Shown here piece after piece: positions 9,220 through 17,783 of a stretch of 19,625 nt of DNA (position 1 is the stretch's first letter; each line of letters opens with the position of its first letter). Location: NCBI GenBank assembly GCA_022264855.1, contig JABYQU010000101.1, positions 1-19,625 on the forward strand, read 5' to 3'. A program made the translations under genes and the position numbers. The notes below the pieces were generated by a model that ran no database searches, had not been told where the DNA came from, and saw nothing but the letters and a program-made list of their open reading frames with translations. Origin of the DNA: Lenzites betulinus. Lineage: Eukaryota; Basidiomycota; Agaricomycetes; Polyporales; Polyporaceae.

Positions 9220-11165
9220 ATGCATACCAGTCGCCAGAGTAAGTTCCCCGTCATAGCTGCCGGGGCTCCTGGGCGTGTATGCTTAGCGTGGATCCGACGT
9301 TTGGAACCCGGAGTGTATACACGCCTATAGCCTCGGCACCCTCTCCCCCCTGCACACGCTTGCTCACTGCCTCTGTCCTTCTCTACTAACAGAGTCTTCG
9401 ACGACGTCATTCTACACCGGCGCATTCCGCAAGGTAAGTGGCAGTACATTACGTCAGGCACAATACTCACCGTCTGTGGTCAGACACGGTCTGGCGCAGC
9501 ATTCTCCCCATGGGTGTGCAATGTTGGCGTCCCGCTACATGCCCCCAATGATTTCGAGCTCGACGCATGCGTCGAGACTGCTGCCGAGGCCCAAAAACTC
9601 GCCGAGGACGCTTTTGACACACAACGTGAAGAGGACGACCTACCGCTAGCTTATGAAGTACCCGCCTCTGCCCTCGCCACATCCTCCCCACCTCTGACTG
9701 CAACCGTCGTCATATCCACGCCATCCTCCGCACCATCTCCGGCCAGCGACATCCATGCAGTATGTTCAAAGGAGAAGTATCACAATAAGAAGCGCTCAAA
9801 AGAGCGCAGGCGCGCAGCTCGTTCGAGCGCACGCACCGAGGTACTCGGCAATGCCCCCATCACCGGACGCCCCATCAAAGCTGTTGCCTCCAAGCGCCTC
9901 GCCGCTGCAGGTTTGCTCAAAATGTCTATCCCTTCGGAATACGACGTCAAATCAGCCCTGGCAGACGACGACTCTCGCACGACCTCTGCCAACTCCGAGC
10001 CAATCAACACTCACTTTTCGCTCGCAATGGGCGACGTTCCTGTCACGAAGAGCGCGTATGTGGGCAAATACTTGCCGCGATCGCCGGAAGACGCCCACCG
10101 ATGGACTGCAAAGGAGTTGGAGGGTAAAGGGTTTGAGATTGTGAGATGGGACGGCGAGTAAGTACAGGCAATTTCGATTTCCACCCATCCTCCTCACCTC
10201 CCATCCTAGACAGTGCCGGCCGATCTTGGACAAGAATGGCCGTGTATTCGCCGTCCTTGCCGGTCATCCTCGAGATCCCACTTGGCACCACGTCAATGAA
10301 GAACTGCAGAGAATCTTCGAGCTTAGCAGGGATGCGTACTCTGCATCTGCATCTCAGATGGAACATCGCAGGGGGGAGTTCTGCGCGGTGAGCTGTGGCA
10401 TATCGTACGGCGGGGGACAGAAGGTATGTGTTAGCAGTTGAGCCACCACTCGTGCGTACGCTGAACTTCGCCGCGTACTTGCGCTAGCGAGTCAGTAACC
10501 TTGCGCACTCGGCGCCGAACCAGGCAACATTGAACTCGATGCTACGCCAGAAGGCGGTCAGGCGCGTTGCGAACTTCGGGAACAGTGAGTACCACCTCGG
10601 CGGTAAAAGTATCACAACTTATGACAAGCTCCCAGGTGTCCTGCGCCTCTTCGCGCCACGCTTGCATGAATATTACTCGTCCACTCTAGCCGCCATCTGC
10701 AACCGCGATTTGGGTCTCTGGCGCAACTTTGACCAGTCGGCATTCAGTTGTGCGACGTTCAACCTCGGTCCTCGAACGGTGACGCGCATTCATACCGACC
10801 ACCTCAATATCCCCTGCGGATGGTGTTGCATCACCGCGCTTGGCAACTACGATCCAACCAAAGGAGGACACCTCGTTCTATGGGATCTCCGCATGGTCAT
10901 AGAGTTTCCGCCGGGAGCGACAATTCTTATACCCTCTGCGATACTTAGGCATTCAAACACTGAAGTAGCTGAATGTGAGCGAAGGTATTCGTTCACTCAG
11001 TTCTCCCCCGGCGGCATCTTTAGGTGGGCAGAGTGTGGCTACCAGTCACTGAAAACTTCTGGGATCACCGCAAAGGAGTTGAACATCGGTGGACAGGAGC
11101 GCTGGCAGCGTGGAGTAGAACTGCTTAGTACTTGGTCAGAGCTTTGTGCAGCACATAGATCTTAG
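9220..11165 (+). CDS. TET/JBP-like 2-oxoglutarate/Fe(II) dioxygenase
   Basis: Enzymes of this family oxidise 5-methylcytosine (or thymine in JBP) in DNA using Fe(II), 2-oxoglutarate and oxygen, in the nucleus. Exons: 9220-9238, 9393-9433, 9484-10157, 10210-10423, 10524-10584 and 10636-11165, giving 512 aa. The iron ligands are H389-T-D391 and H442 (RHSN); R452 or R453 (ERRYSF) fits the 2-oxoglutarate-binding arginine. GWCCITALGNYDP, GGHLVLWDL and FPPGATILIPSA are typical of fungal members, and SYGGGQ (about 310-315) precedes the core. An Arg/Lys-rich stretch in exon 3 (KKRSKERRRAARSS) may be a nuclear signal. The start and first intron (154 bp) are the weak part; an ATG at 9139 is an alternative but lies too near the TATTTAA box. 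The 51-bp intron at 10585-10635 is open. The gene is divergent from the transposase. Confidence 0.88.
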
Positions 11166-11415
11166 TAACCCTGGTGTTAGCCGCTAGTATACAATCTATT
11201 ACTTCATTACACCGCATCAGAAATGCGCCCGATACTAATCCGTAAGACGCGTCTTATGTATCCTAAACGCCGCAACGCGCTGAGCACTGAGCACTGACCT
11301 AGTCGAGTAAGACGCGTCTTACTCTGCATGTGCCGTCTCAGCACCGTCACTACTTTGTCTCCGCCACATACACTCACGCTTCCAAACATCGCCCACAACA
11401 CTCTGCATAAAGACG
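11166..11415. promoter_or_regulatory. Gap with two ACGCGT palindromes and CTGAGC repeats, upstream of the 177-aa gene
   Basis: TAAGACGCGTCTTA is a perfect palindrome at 11243-11256. A second, longer copy, GTAAGACGCGTCTTAC, lies at 11307-11322 and its symmetry extends two bases each way. Between them is GCTGAGCACTGAGCACTGACC (11279-11299), related to the heptamer array at 8960. The palindrome centre ACGCGT equals the MluI cell-cycle box core bound by MBF in other fungi; a link to S-phase expression would be inference. The gap separates the end of the dioxygenase gene from the next start codon. Confidence 0.6.
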
Positions 11416-12185
11416 ATGCCGCCCAAGAGAACACTGAGCGCTGACGAATTGCTTGAGCGAGAAATTGAACGGGCGGCACTCCGCAAGGCTCGCAATAGAC
11501 GTTTCAACGAGAGAAAGAAATTGTAACGTGTCCGGCTCCTCCTCACTGCGTATGTAAACTGATTCATAGTATGAAGAAAACGACTGGGACTTATCCCACC
11601 CACTGGCGAGTCGGGAATCTCTGGACAGCCCTCCCTGAACACTGGCATCGGTGTCACACCTGTAAGTCTTTGCCGGGCGTTGCCTGTAGCTGCAGCTGGG
11701 TATGTCTATGGTTAACGCTACGTGCACGTCCTAATACTATCGTTTCAGACAGCTTCCACCCATCCAAATCCCTCTCACGCCCGATCGAGTGCTGGTCTCT
11801 CGTTTAACGACGCTGAAGAACGATCTCCTCGCATGGGGATTCACTGAAGACCTCAACGCCTTCATTGAAACATTCAAAGCCAAACACGTATTTGCCAAGG
11901 AGGAAGGCGCGGAGGCGAGGGAGTTATGGATGACAGAGACGCAGCAGTGGTTAAGCCGTGGCGACGAGATTCTTGACGGGATACACGGTATAGTGTGCAG
12001 CGGCGTCCTCGAGTCACTCTCCCCCACGCACATGGCGCGGCTTTGGGAGCAGCTGTCTGCTTCAGCATTCAAGGTACAATATATGATGGTTTATGCACAT
12101 GTTTACGTCGACTTAGGTATCTTGTAGCGCGCTGACCACTTGTACTGTGCACGCATTCGTTCAGGGCGCGGGACAATACCAGTAA
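11416..12185 (+). CDS. Small four-exon gene of unknown function (177 aa)
   Basis: I do not recognise this protein. Exons 11416-11522, 11577-11661, 11753-12073 and 12165-12185 join in frame to 177 aa. Acceptors were chosen by frame: GAAG ending at 11576 and ACAG ending at 11752. The N-terminus (MPPKRTLSADELLEREIERA, then a basic run with RKARNRR and NERKK) is highly basic and helical and could bind nucleic acid or act as a nuclear signal. A Pro/Gly-rich linker follows, then an acidic-amphipathic helical region with many Trp and Leu residues (residues 75-170), with no cysteine cluster or membrane segment. The tiny last exon (GAGQYQ) is uncertain. It converges on the next gene with only 43 bp between stop codons. 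Confidence 0.6.
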
Positions 12186-12228
12186 TTCATTTGTGGGCAT
12201 ACTAAACGACAAACATGCGTGCCTAAGC

Positions 12229-13396
12229 TCAAGACTTGTGCTTCCCCTCGTCGGTGAGGATGGGCGTCCCAACTCGGTTTGCCATGAACTCCTGGGCAAA
12301 GTACCACGACGCACGGCTGAGGGAGTCGAAGCGCACAATCTTCATGCCGGGATTTACACCCAGCTTCTCGAGAGTGACATCCCTGTAAGGATATCAGCGA
12401 CCCAGACCAAATCTGCAAATGTATGATGTACTTAGAAAGGTATACTCCGGGGTAATCACCCCGAACGACGACGTATACGATGCGGAGATGGGTAGGCGCG
12501 GGCGCGCTTGTTTGTTGATTGCGGGGCTGAGCGGGCGCGTGCGCTGCGTGTTTGGCGGCCGCAGAGGCGCTTGTCGGGCTCTCCTGCAGCTGGCGGCCGG
12601 TGGGAGAAGCTGTCGTGGCTCCGAGACCATCCGGCTTGAACGTTGGGGAGGTGAGGAGGGGTGTGTGGATGGTGTATGGCGAGACCGTCCCATCGCTGAG
12701 CAGCGAGGAGAGTGGGAAGGACGAGACACTTGAGATCGTAGGAGACATCGAGGCGGTGGACTTCCCCTGTGCCTGTATATAGTCGCGCCAGGGAATGCGA
12801 AGTGGTGAGGGCGGCGGACTTGGCGAAGATGGTGGTTCAGCTTCATAAATGCGTCCAGCTTCGCCGTCGCTATCCCAGAACTCCTCGTACAGCTGAGGAG
12901 GCGCGTCAGGATAGTCCACTGTCACATCATGTATGAGGGGTTTGCAGAAGCGAATTTCGGGTGGGATTTCCAAGTCGTCACGCAGCGTCGGGGAGGGGGG
13001 AGATGGCGGGGGCAAGCCGGGGGTCGAGATCGCCACACGTGGCGCTGGGGGGAACCATGCTCCCTCTCGACGAGTCGGGCCTTGAAGCCATCCACGGCGT
13101 GCATTATCGATGCCTTTGTAGCTTTTAAAGGCGCACCCGGGGAAGCCGCACGTCATTGCATGCGTGAGACCCCTACAGCCATGTGTAAGACTCACAAATG
13201 ACTAGGATGACGGCGGAATGGTGACTTACCAGTTGTAGAACAGCCCTACGCCCCTTCCAATCCACACAACATAGATGACCTCCCCGCCCTCCATGCGACC
13301 GATCGGCACTACGGCCCCATTCTTGTCGAGTTTGGGGGTGCGCCCGAGTGAGCGAGCCACAGCGTCGAGGTCGCGAAGAAGATCTTGAGAAACCAT
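12229..13396 (-). CDS. Protein with two RNase H1-N/viroplasmin-like domains (353 aa)
   Basis: Domains of this type, known from the N-terminus of RNase H1 and from viroplasmins, bind RNA/DNA hybrids or dsRNA. Exons 13230-13396, 12432-13172 and 12229-12382 join in frame (introns 57 and 49 bp). The first domain, residues 41-84, shows the pattern IYVVWIGRGVGLFYNW then GFPGCAFKSYKGIDNA: aromatic-Val-Val, Gly-Arg, Trp, GFPG, Lys-x-Tyr. The second, residues 285-340, begins VYVVVRGDYPGVYL and continues MKIVRFDSLSRA, with the GFPG part altered. Between them lie about 200 residues rich in Pro, Ser, Thr and Ala. There is no RNase H catalytic domain. An in-frame upstream ATG at 13606 would add 70 residues encoded by the minisatellite; I prefer the ATG at 13396. 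Role in the element is unknown; hybrid binding is inferred from the family. Confidence 0.75.
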
Positions 13397-13686
13397 AGCG
13401 TAGCCAGAAGGAAGATATAGACGTGTAGCAGCGGCGCTGAACGCTAGCAGTGGAATGGTGGTGTAGTATAGAGCAGGAGTGATCGATCGCTGAGGCACAG
13501 GCGCTGAGGGCGAGGCGCTGAGGGCGAGGCGCTGAGGGCGAGGCGCTGAAGCCTGAGGCGCTGAAGCCTGAGGCGCTGGTCGTTCCCGGAGGAGGAGCGC
13601 TTGCACTGTCGCGTCACCACAGGTTAGCGCCCAACATCTCCCCTTGCGGCCATCTAGTTACCCCGCTGCTACTCGCTCTCTGTAAT
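13397..13686. promoter_or_regulatory. Divergent promoter between the RNase H1-N-like gene and the 962-aa gene
   Basis: This 290-bp gap separates two genes transcribed away from each other. It holds the minisatellite at 13501-13572. No clear TATA box is visible for the plus-strand gene; a CT-rich stretch precedes its ATG. The gap resembles the divergent promoter at 8848-9219 in orientation and in carrying CTGAG-type repeats. Confidence 0.5.
13501..13572 (+). repeat. Minisatellite of GCGCTGAGGGCGAG and GCGCTGAAGCCTGAG units
   Basis: Three exact 14-bp units GCGCTGAGGGCGAG (13501-13542) are followed by two exact 15-bp units GCGCTGAAGCCTGAG (13543-13572). A partial GCGCTGG closes the array and a looser GCTGAGGCACAG precedes it. 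The shared core GCGCTGA matches the heptamer array at 8960. The array is open on the minus strand, where it could encode Ala/Ser/Pro/Arg repeats. Confidence 0.9.
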
Positions 13687-16600
13687 ATGTCTGCCTCCCA
13701 CCTGGAATTCGCTGACGACGCTGGTATTCGCTACACGAGCTCGGCCGCTACTCGAACTCGCCGGAAAACAAAGCGCGTCAAGAAAGGGGGAAAACCTGGC
13801 AACCCTGGCTCGTTCAGCCCAGGTCGCCTTGCTCTGTTCGCCGAACACCAGCCGGAGTTCAACAGCCTCAAGAAGACGGCGAGGACAAAGCAAAACCAGT
13901 TCTGGGATAAGTTCTTCAAGATTTATTGGCTCAAATTTCCGTGGGTGCTGCCACTCAAGAACGACCCCGAAGAAGACGGCGGCGAGCTCCCAGACGAAGC
14001 GCTCTTCAGCCCCGAGGAGCGTGAAGCCAAGGGAAAGACAGTTGAGGATGTTACTCAGGTAAGTCCTCACGCTACTCTCATATAGAAACCATTCTTAAGT
14101 AGTCTGCTAGGCAGTCAAGCGTCATATGCGCTACGTGCGCGACCGCCTGCAACAGGAGGATAACCCGTGGGCATCTGTCCTCGGTGAACTCGGCACTGTC
14201 CACACTGCACCCCCCGCAGCCCCACGTCAGCTCGCCCCATGGCAGCTGTACATGTCCAAGAAAGCTGCGAAGATCGAGGAGGTGCTTGAAGAGCGACGCG
14301 CCACAGAAGACGTCAGCAGCAAGGAGGTCTTGGCGTTGCGTTCCGCGATCGCCCGCGACCTCCTTGCTCAAGAGACCAAGGAGTACCGCGACGCACTCCA
14401 GGACGAGTGTAGGACAATGCGTGTCGCGGAGGACGCTGCCGAGGAAGCAAGGGTGCAGGACGAATCTGCACAGACGTCCGAGAGCCTGGAGGCTACGCAG
14501 GCAAGGTAAGTATTGTTTCCCTTTGCGCTGCTGCTCGTTGCTTATCCATTTGCAGAGCGCGTGAAAGGATGACTGCGGTTGTTCAACCGCTATTAGAGCT
14601 TCTCCGTCAACATACCGGCATGTATATCACGCTGCTTGCGGGCCTGCCGCTCCCGGGCGGCAGCCAGATGAAGGTGTACGTGCAGTCACTCCGCTTACAA
14701 GTTACTTAACCTTGTACTAAGATCCATGCTTTGCAGCATCAGCGCGGGCAAAACGGCGGGCCCAGTCCCCGTCCCCTGGCATTTGTGTGATGCAGAGCGG
14801 TTCAAGAGGGAAGTGATGGGGTCATTTACGATGTTTCTCTCGCGCACGCAGGGTACGTTCTAGATCATAATGTCTCCAAATGTACCACACTCATTCACGA
14901 TACAGAGGGGATCATGCGATCCGCTAATGGACAAATGACGACTATGACCCCTGGAGGCAGCCAATCCCCGTCCCTCTCTTCCGCGTCCTCCGCCGGCCTT
15001 GCATCGCGAGCATCCCAGTATGAATCAGCTTCCGCATCGACATCCAAGCGCAAGGCAGCACGCGACCTGGATGAGTCGTCATCGTCATCCGACGACGACG
15101 CCAATGGGGAAGAAGACGACCAATTAGCAGATGAGCGCAGTGGGGATGGTTGGGGACCGGCGGATGACGAGGATGAGGACGGGGACGAAGACGAAAACGA
15201 TGAGGGGACTGGTCTGCTGGGCGAGGGTGATGGGATGGATACAGGAGACGATGAAGACCTTGGTGACGACGTCGATATGGACAACCTCACGCTGAACGAC
15301 GCGGTTAAACGTCAGCTGGCTTTGCGAAGCCCTCGCACCCGGCGCACTGAGCTGAGGGAGCTAGGCAAGTACGGCGAGTTTGACTTACAGACTCTTTGCA
15401 GCCGTGTGGCCGTCGCGGAGATTATGATGCAGGCGACATCGGGCCCGACCATCATCCCCCTCACGATGTCCCCGATGGCTGTGATCGCCTCGCAGGCACG
15501 CAAGGCCAAGCAGCGTGCGTCGAAGAAAAGTCGCGGTCGATTGTCCTTACCCACTCGTGCGTCTGACCGGATCGCGTCCCTTAGCAAGACCCACACCCCC
15601 TCCCCCCTCGGCGGCACGCCAGTGAGTATCTCATGACACAATACTGAGGCTACAAATACTCATTAGTCGTGTCAAGATTATTTCGAGTGCAGACGATATA
15701 ATTTCCGTCACGCCCACGCTCTCGCCGTTGCCGGAGAATATGGGACATCTACCGGCGGCGCCAACCCCAAACCTCACCACCAGCCACCCTCCAACAGAAA
15801 CTGACGCATCTCTGCCGTCATTCCTTGCGGGTGGTCCTGCGCATGCTTCGTCGACACTCCTATCGGCTTCAACATCGCTACCCCAATCTGGGCAAGGGTT
15901 GCTGACGTCGACCACAGCAGACACAAGGAACATGGAGGCGTTGCAGCGTACGCCCGCGTCAGCATCAACAGTCCCACCTACGTCGGAAAGCACACTGCTT
16001 GCGTCCACTGTAACACCGCCCACTTCACCGTCTCGATCGCCTGCAACCCCACAGGCCGCGTTAACATCGGCGGGGGAGACTGGACCATCAGCGTCGCTAT
16101 CAATGTCGCCACGCATACCACCATCCTATGTACCACCCATATCGGCGTCATCCCCGTCACTCAGGACTGCGTCGGCGGCCGTGGCCTTGCAACGCGGCAG
16201 TTTGGCTGTGGATACCTTGGCAACCCAAGCTCTGCAAGGCACAACTATCCCTCCAGCACCGCTCATACTGGACGACAAAGACTGGCCAAAATGGGTGCGT
16301 GAGGCATTCGACTATTTGGAATCAAAGGAATACGGTCAGATGTTTATGCGGGTTGCGGAATGGTGGGTAATTCTGGAGCATACTTACAAGTGGGAAACAT
16401 CGGTACGTCTCCTTTTATTCGTTTAACTCGCACTCATTGATGCCGTCTTAGACCAAGGGTCTCGGCACTGAGCAACGTCCCGCCGAGGTTGCGCATTGGC
16501 TCCGAGTTCTCAGACGGAGATTCGACCGATCTCCCGCAATCAAGGACGATGTAGCATACGCTACACAGTGGTGGAAGTGGTGGACACAGCTCCAGCCCGA

Positions 16601-16947
16601 ATGGCGACAAGTTGATGCTGATGGGCGGGCCGTCATTGGTGGAGAAGGCGATTGGGATGTTCTTAAAAGTCCCGGTAAGAACGGCGTCCTTATCGTTCTG
16701 CTCTCACTAGTATGGTGGCGTGAAGTTGCCACAGAGCACACCGTTCACCTATGGACCTCGGCAGTCGCAGATGTGGGGTGGGTGGTTTCATCTATGGCCG
16801 CCCACTCTCTGAAGGGTGAAAGGTATGTCGCTAATCCCTTACTTGTGAATTCGACTAACAGTGTCTGTATGCAGCGATGAAGATTCCGGAGAAGCAGAAG
16901 AAGAGTCTGGCGAGAATAGCCGTCCCCTCAAAAAGCGTCGGCTTTAA
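13687..16947 (+). CDS. Large conserved-type fungal protein of unknown function (962 aa)
   Basis: Exons 13687-14058, 14111-14505, 14556-14675, 14737-14852, 14906-15621, 15677-16402, 16452-16822 and 16875-16947 join in frame to 962 aa. Its signatures look familiar to me from uncharacterised, multicopy Agaricomycete proteins: GRLALFAEHQPEF, FWDKFFKIYWLKFPW, QLAPWQLYM, HTGMYITLLAG, GKTAGPVPVPWHLCD and a C-terminal Trp-rich part (YATQWWKWWTQLQPEWR, PGKNGVLIVLLSLVWW, DVGWVV). No domain name is certain. The basic N-terminus, a long acidic stretch (exon 5, about 15080-15280 bp), a Ser/Thr/Pro-rich linker (exon 6) and a C-terminal KKRRL suggest a nuclear, possibly DNA- or chromatin-associated protein. 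The exon 5/6 junction uses an AAG acceptor and is the least certain. It is the last gene before the right TIR. Confidence 0.8.
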
Positions 16948-17124
16948 ACCCGCTTCGATCTACTTTGCATGCCGCCCTTCTCTGCACCACTCTGCACCCT
17001 GTTCCCCAACGCCTGTATCTACTATCTCCAGCTGTCTAATATGCTAGTATCTCTCCTGCTCTGCAATGGAATTTTGCATAGATCAAGTACCGCTATGTTA
17101 AACTTGTGGTGTCCAACAGAGGAA

Positions 17125-17457
17125 TTCCGAGAAGCCCGGACGAGTTGTATGTTTGTCCGAAAAAGACGGAACATGTTATATGTGGGCGCGCAAGATCTCA
17201 AACGATGATCTGAATCTGTCCCGTAGATACAAACATATCGCGTAGAGGGTAGCCGAGGAGGTGCAACATAAATACTATACATTATGTGCAGACTTCCGGA
17301 ATAGGCAATAAGCCGAGAAGCCGAGAGGGCGGCAGGAGGCGCTCCCGGCCCAGCGGGACAGCCACCGGTGCTTCGTGACACATTACGAACCACGACGGTT
17401 CGTAATGTAAAACAGTTCCGGGAGCTAAACGGTTCGTTACAGTATTTGGGTACAACA
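17125..17457 (-). repeat. Right terminal inverted repeat of the KDZ element
   Basis: The 333 bp are the reverse complement of 4802-5134 with about two differences. It has the same 12-bp-stem hairpin at 17380-17408, and its outer end reads GGGTACAACA. The 177 bp between the last gene stop (16947) and this repeat show no gene. Confidence 0.92.
17380..17408. repeat. Subterminal hairpin in the right TIR
   Basis: This is the mirror copy of the 4851-4879 hairpin: ACATTACGAACC, loop ACGAC, GGTTCGTAATGT. It is located 49 bp from the element end, exactly as on the left. Confidence 0.8.
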
Positions 17458-17468
17458 GCTGCTGAGCT

Positions 17469-17783
17469 GTGCTCCGGCCGCCACCCGCACCGATGGGCCC
17501 GCCCGTGGTACCCACGCGTGGCCCGTCAGGTCGCACGGCGGACTGGTCGTCCTCTCCCGCGCCAGTGATCCCCTCTCGCCGCCGTCGGTCGCCGTCACGA
17601 TCGTCCTCCCGGTTGAGCCGCCGTCATCGACCCCGCCGATCGCATCGCCGGGAGCGCTCCGACTCGCGAGCGCCGTCGCGCGACCGCGCTCACCGTGCCG
17701 CACGCGCTCGCCACACCCGTCGTCACACGCAGGACCGCGACCGACGCTCGACACGGGCCCGATCGCGCTCATACTCGCGCTGA
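17469..17783 (+). pseudogene. Proline-rich and Arg/Ser-rich coding remnant between transposon and LTR
   Basis: The open frame encodes a Pro-rich start (LRPPPAPMGPPVVPTRGP) and then about 65 residues dominated by Arg, Ser and His, with SR/RS pairs (RRRRSPSRSSSR, ending SRSYSR). It resembles an RS domain of splicing-type proteins or a basic C-terminal tail. There is no ATG at the beginning; the first in-frame ATG is at about 17493. The 5' side abuts the transposon end, and the stop codon TGA is formed by the first bases of the LTR copy (17781). It is therefore probably the middle of a longer gene cut on both sides. A chance frame in GC-rich DNA is possible. Confidence 0.4.

Larger units (their letters stand above)
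4802..17457. mobile_element. KDZ-type DNA transposon with TET/JBP and three other cargo genes
   Basis: The 12,656-bp element is bounded by 333-bp inverted repeats starting TGTTGTACCC. Inside are, in order, a KDZ transposase (minus), a TET/JBP-like dioxygenase (plus), a 177-aa gene (plus), a 353-aa RNase H1-N-like gene (minus) and a 962-aa gene (plus). All five splice into full-length frames, and the TIRs differ at about two positions, so the copy looks young and possibly active. KDZ transposons of fungi are known to travel with TET/JBP genes. No clear target-site duplication is visible: the left side reads GCACCAGA and the right side GCTGCTGA. Flanking DNA on the two sides is not from one continuous gene. 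Confidence 0.88.

Noticed and set aside
9139..9238. Dioxygenase start at the ATG at 9139
   Set aside because: It lies about 10 bp after the TATTTAA box, upstream of the likely transcription start, and needs a second-choice acceptor; the ATG at 9220 splices in frame with a normal CAG acceptor. It is not fully excluded.
11207..11727. Minus-strand open frames at 11207-11727
   Set aside because: They overlap the palindrome-rich gap and exons of the 177-aa plus-strand gene; no domain or splice pattern supports them.
12419..12782. Plus-strand open frames within 12400-12800
   Set aside because: They are antisense to the Pro/Ser-rich linker of the 353-aa protein, which has consistent splice sites and recognisable domains on the minus strand.
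13397..13606. N-terminal extension of the 353-aa protein to the ATG at 13606
   Set aside because: The added residues come from the 14-15 bp minisatellite and give only Ala/Ser/Pro/Arg repeats; the ATG at 13396 starts just before the conserved region.
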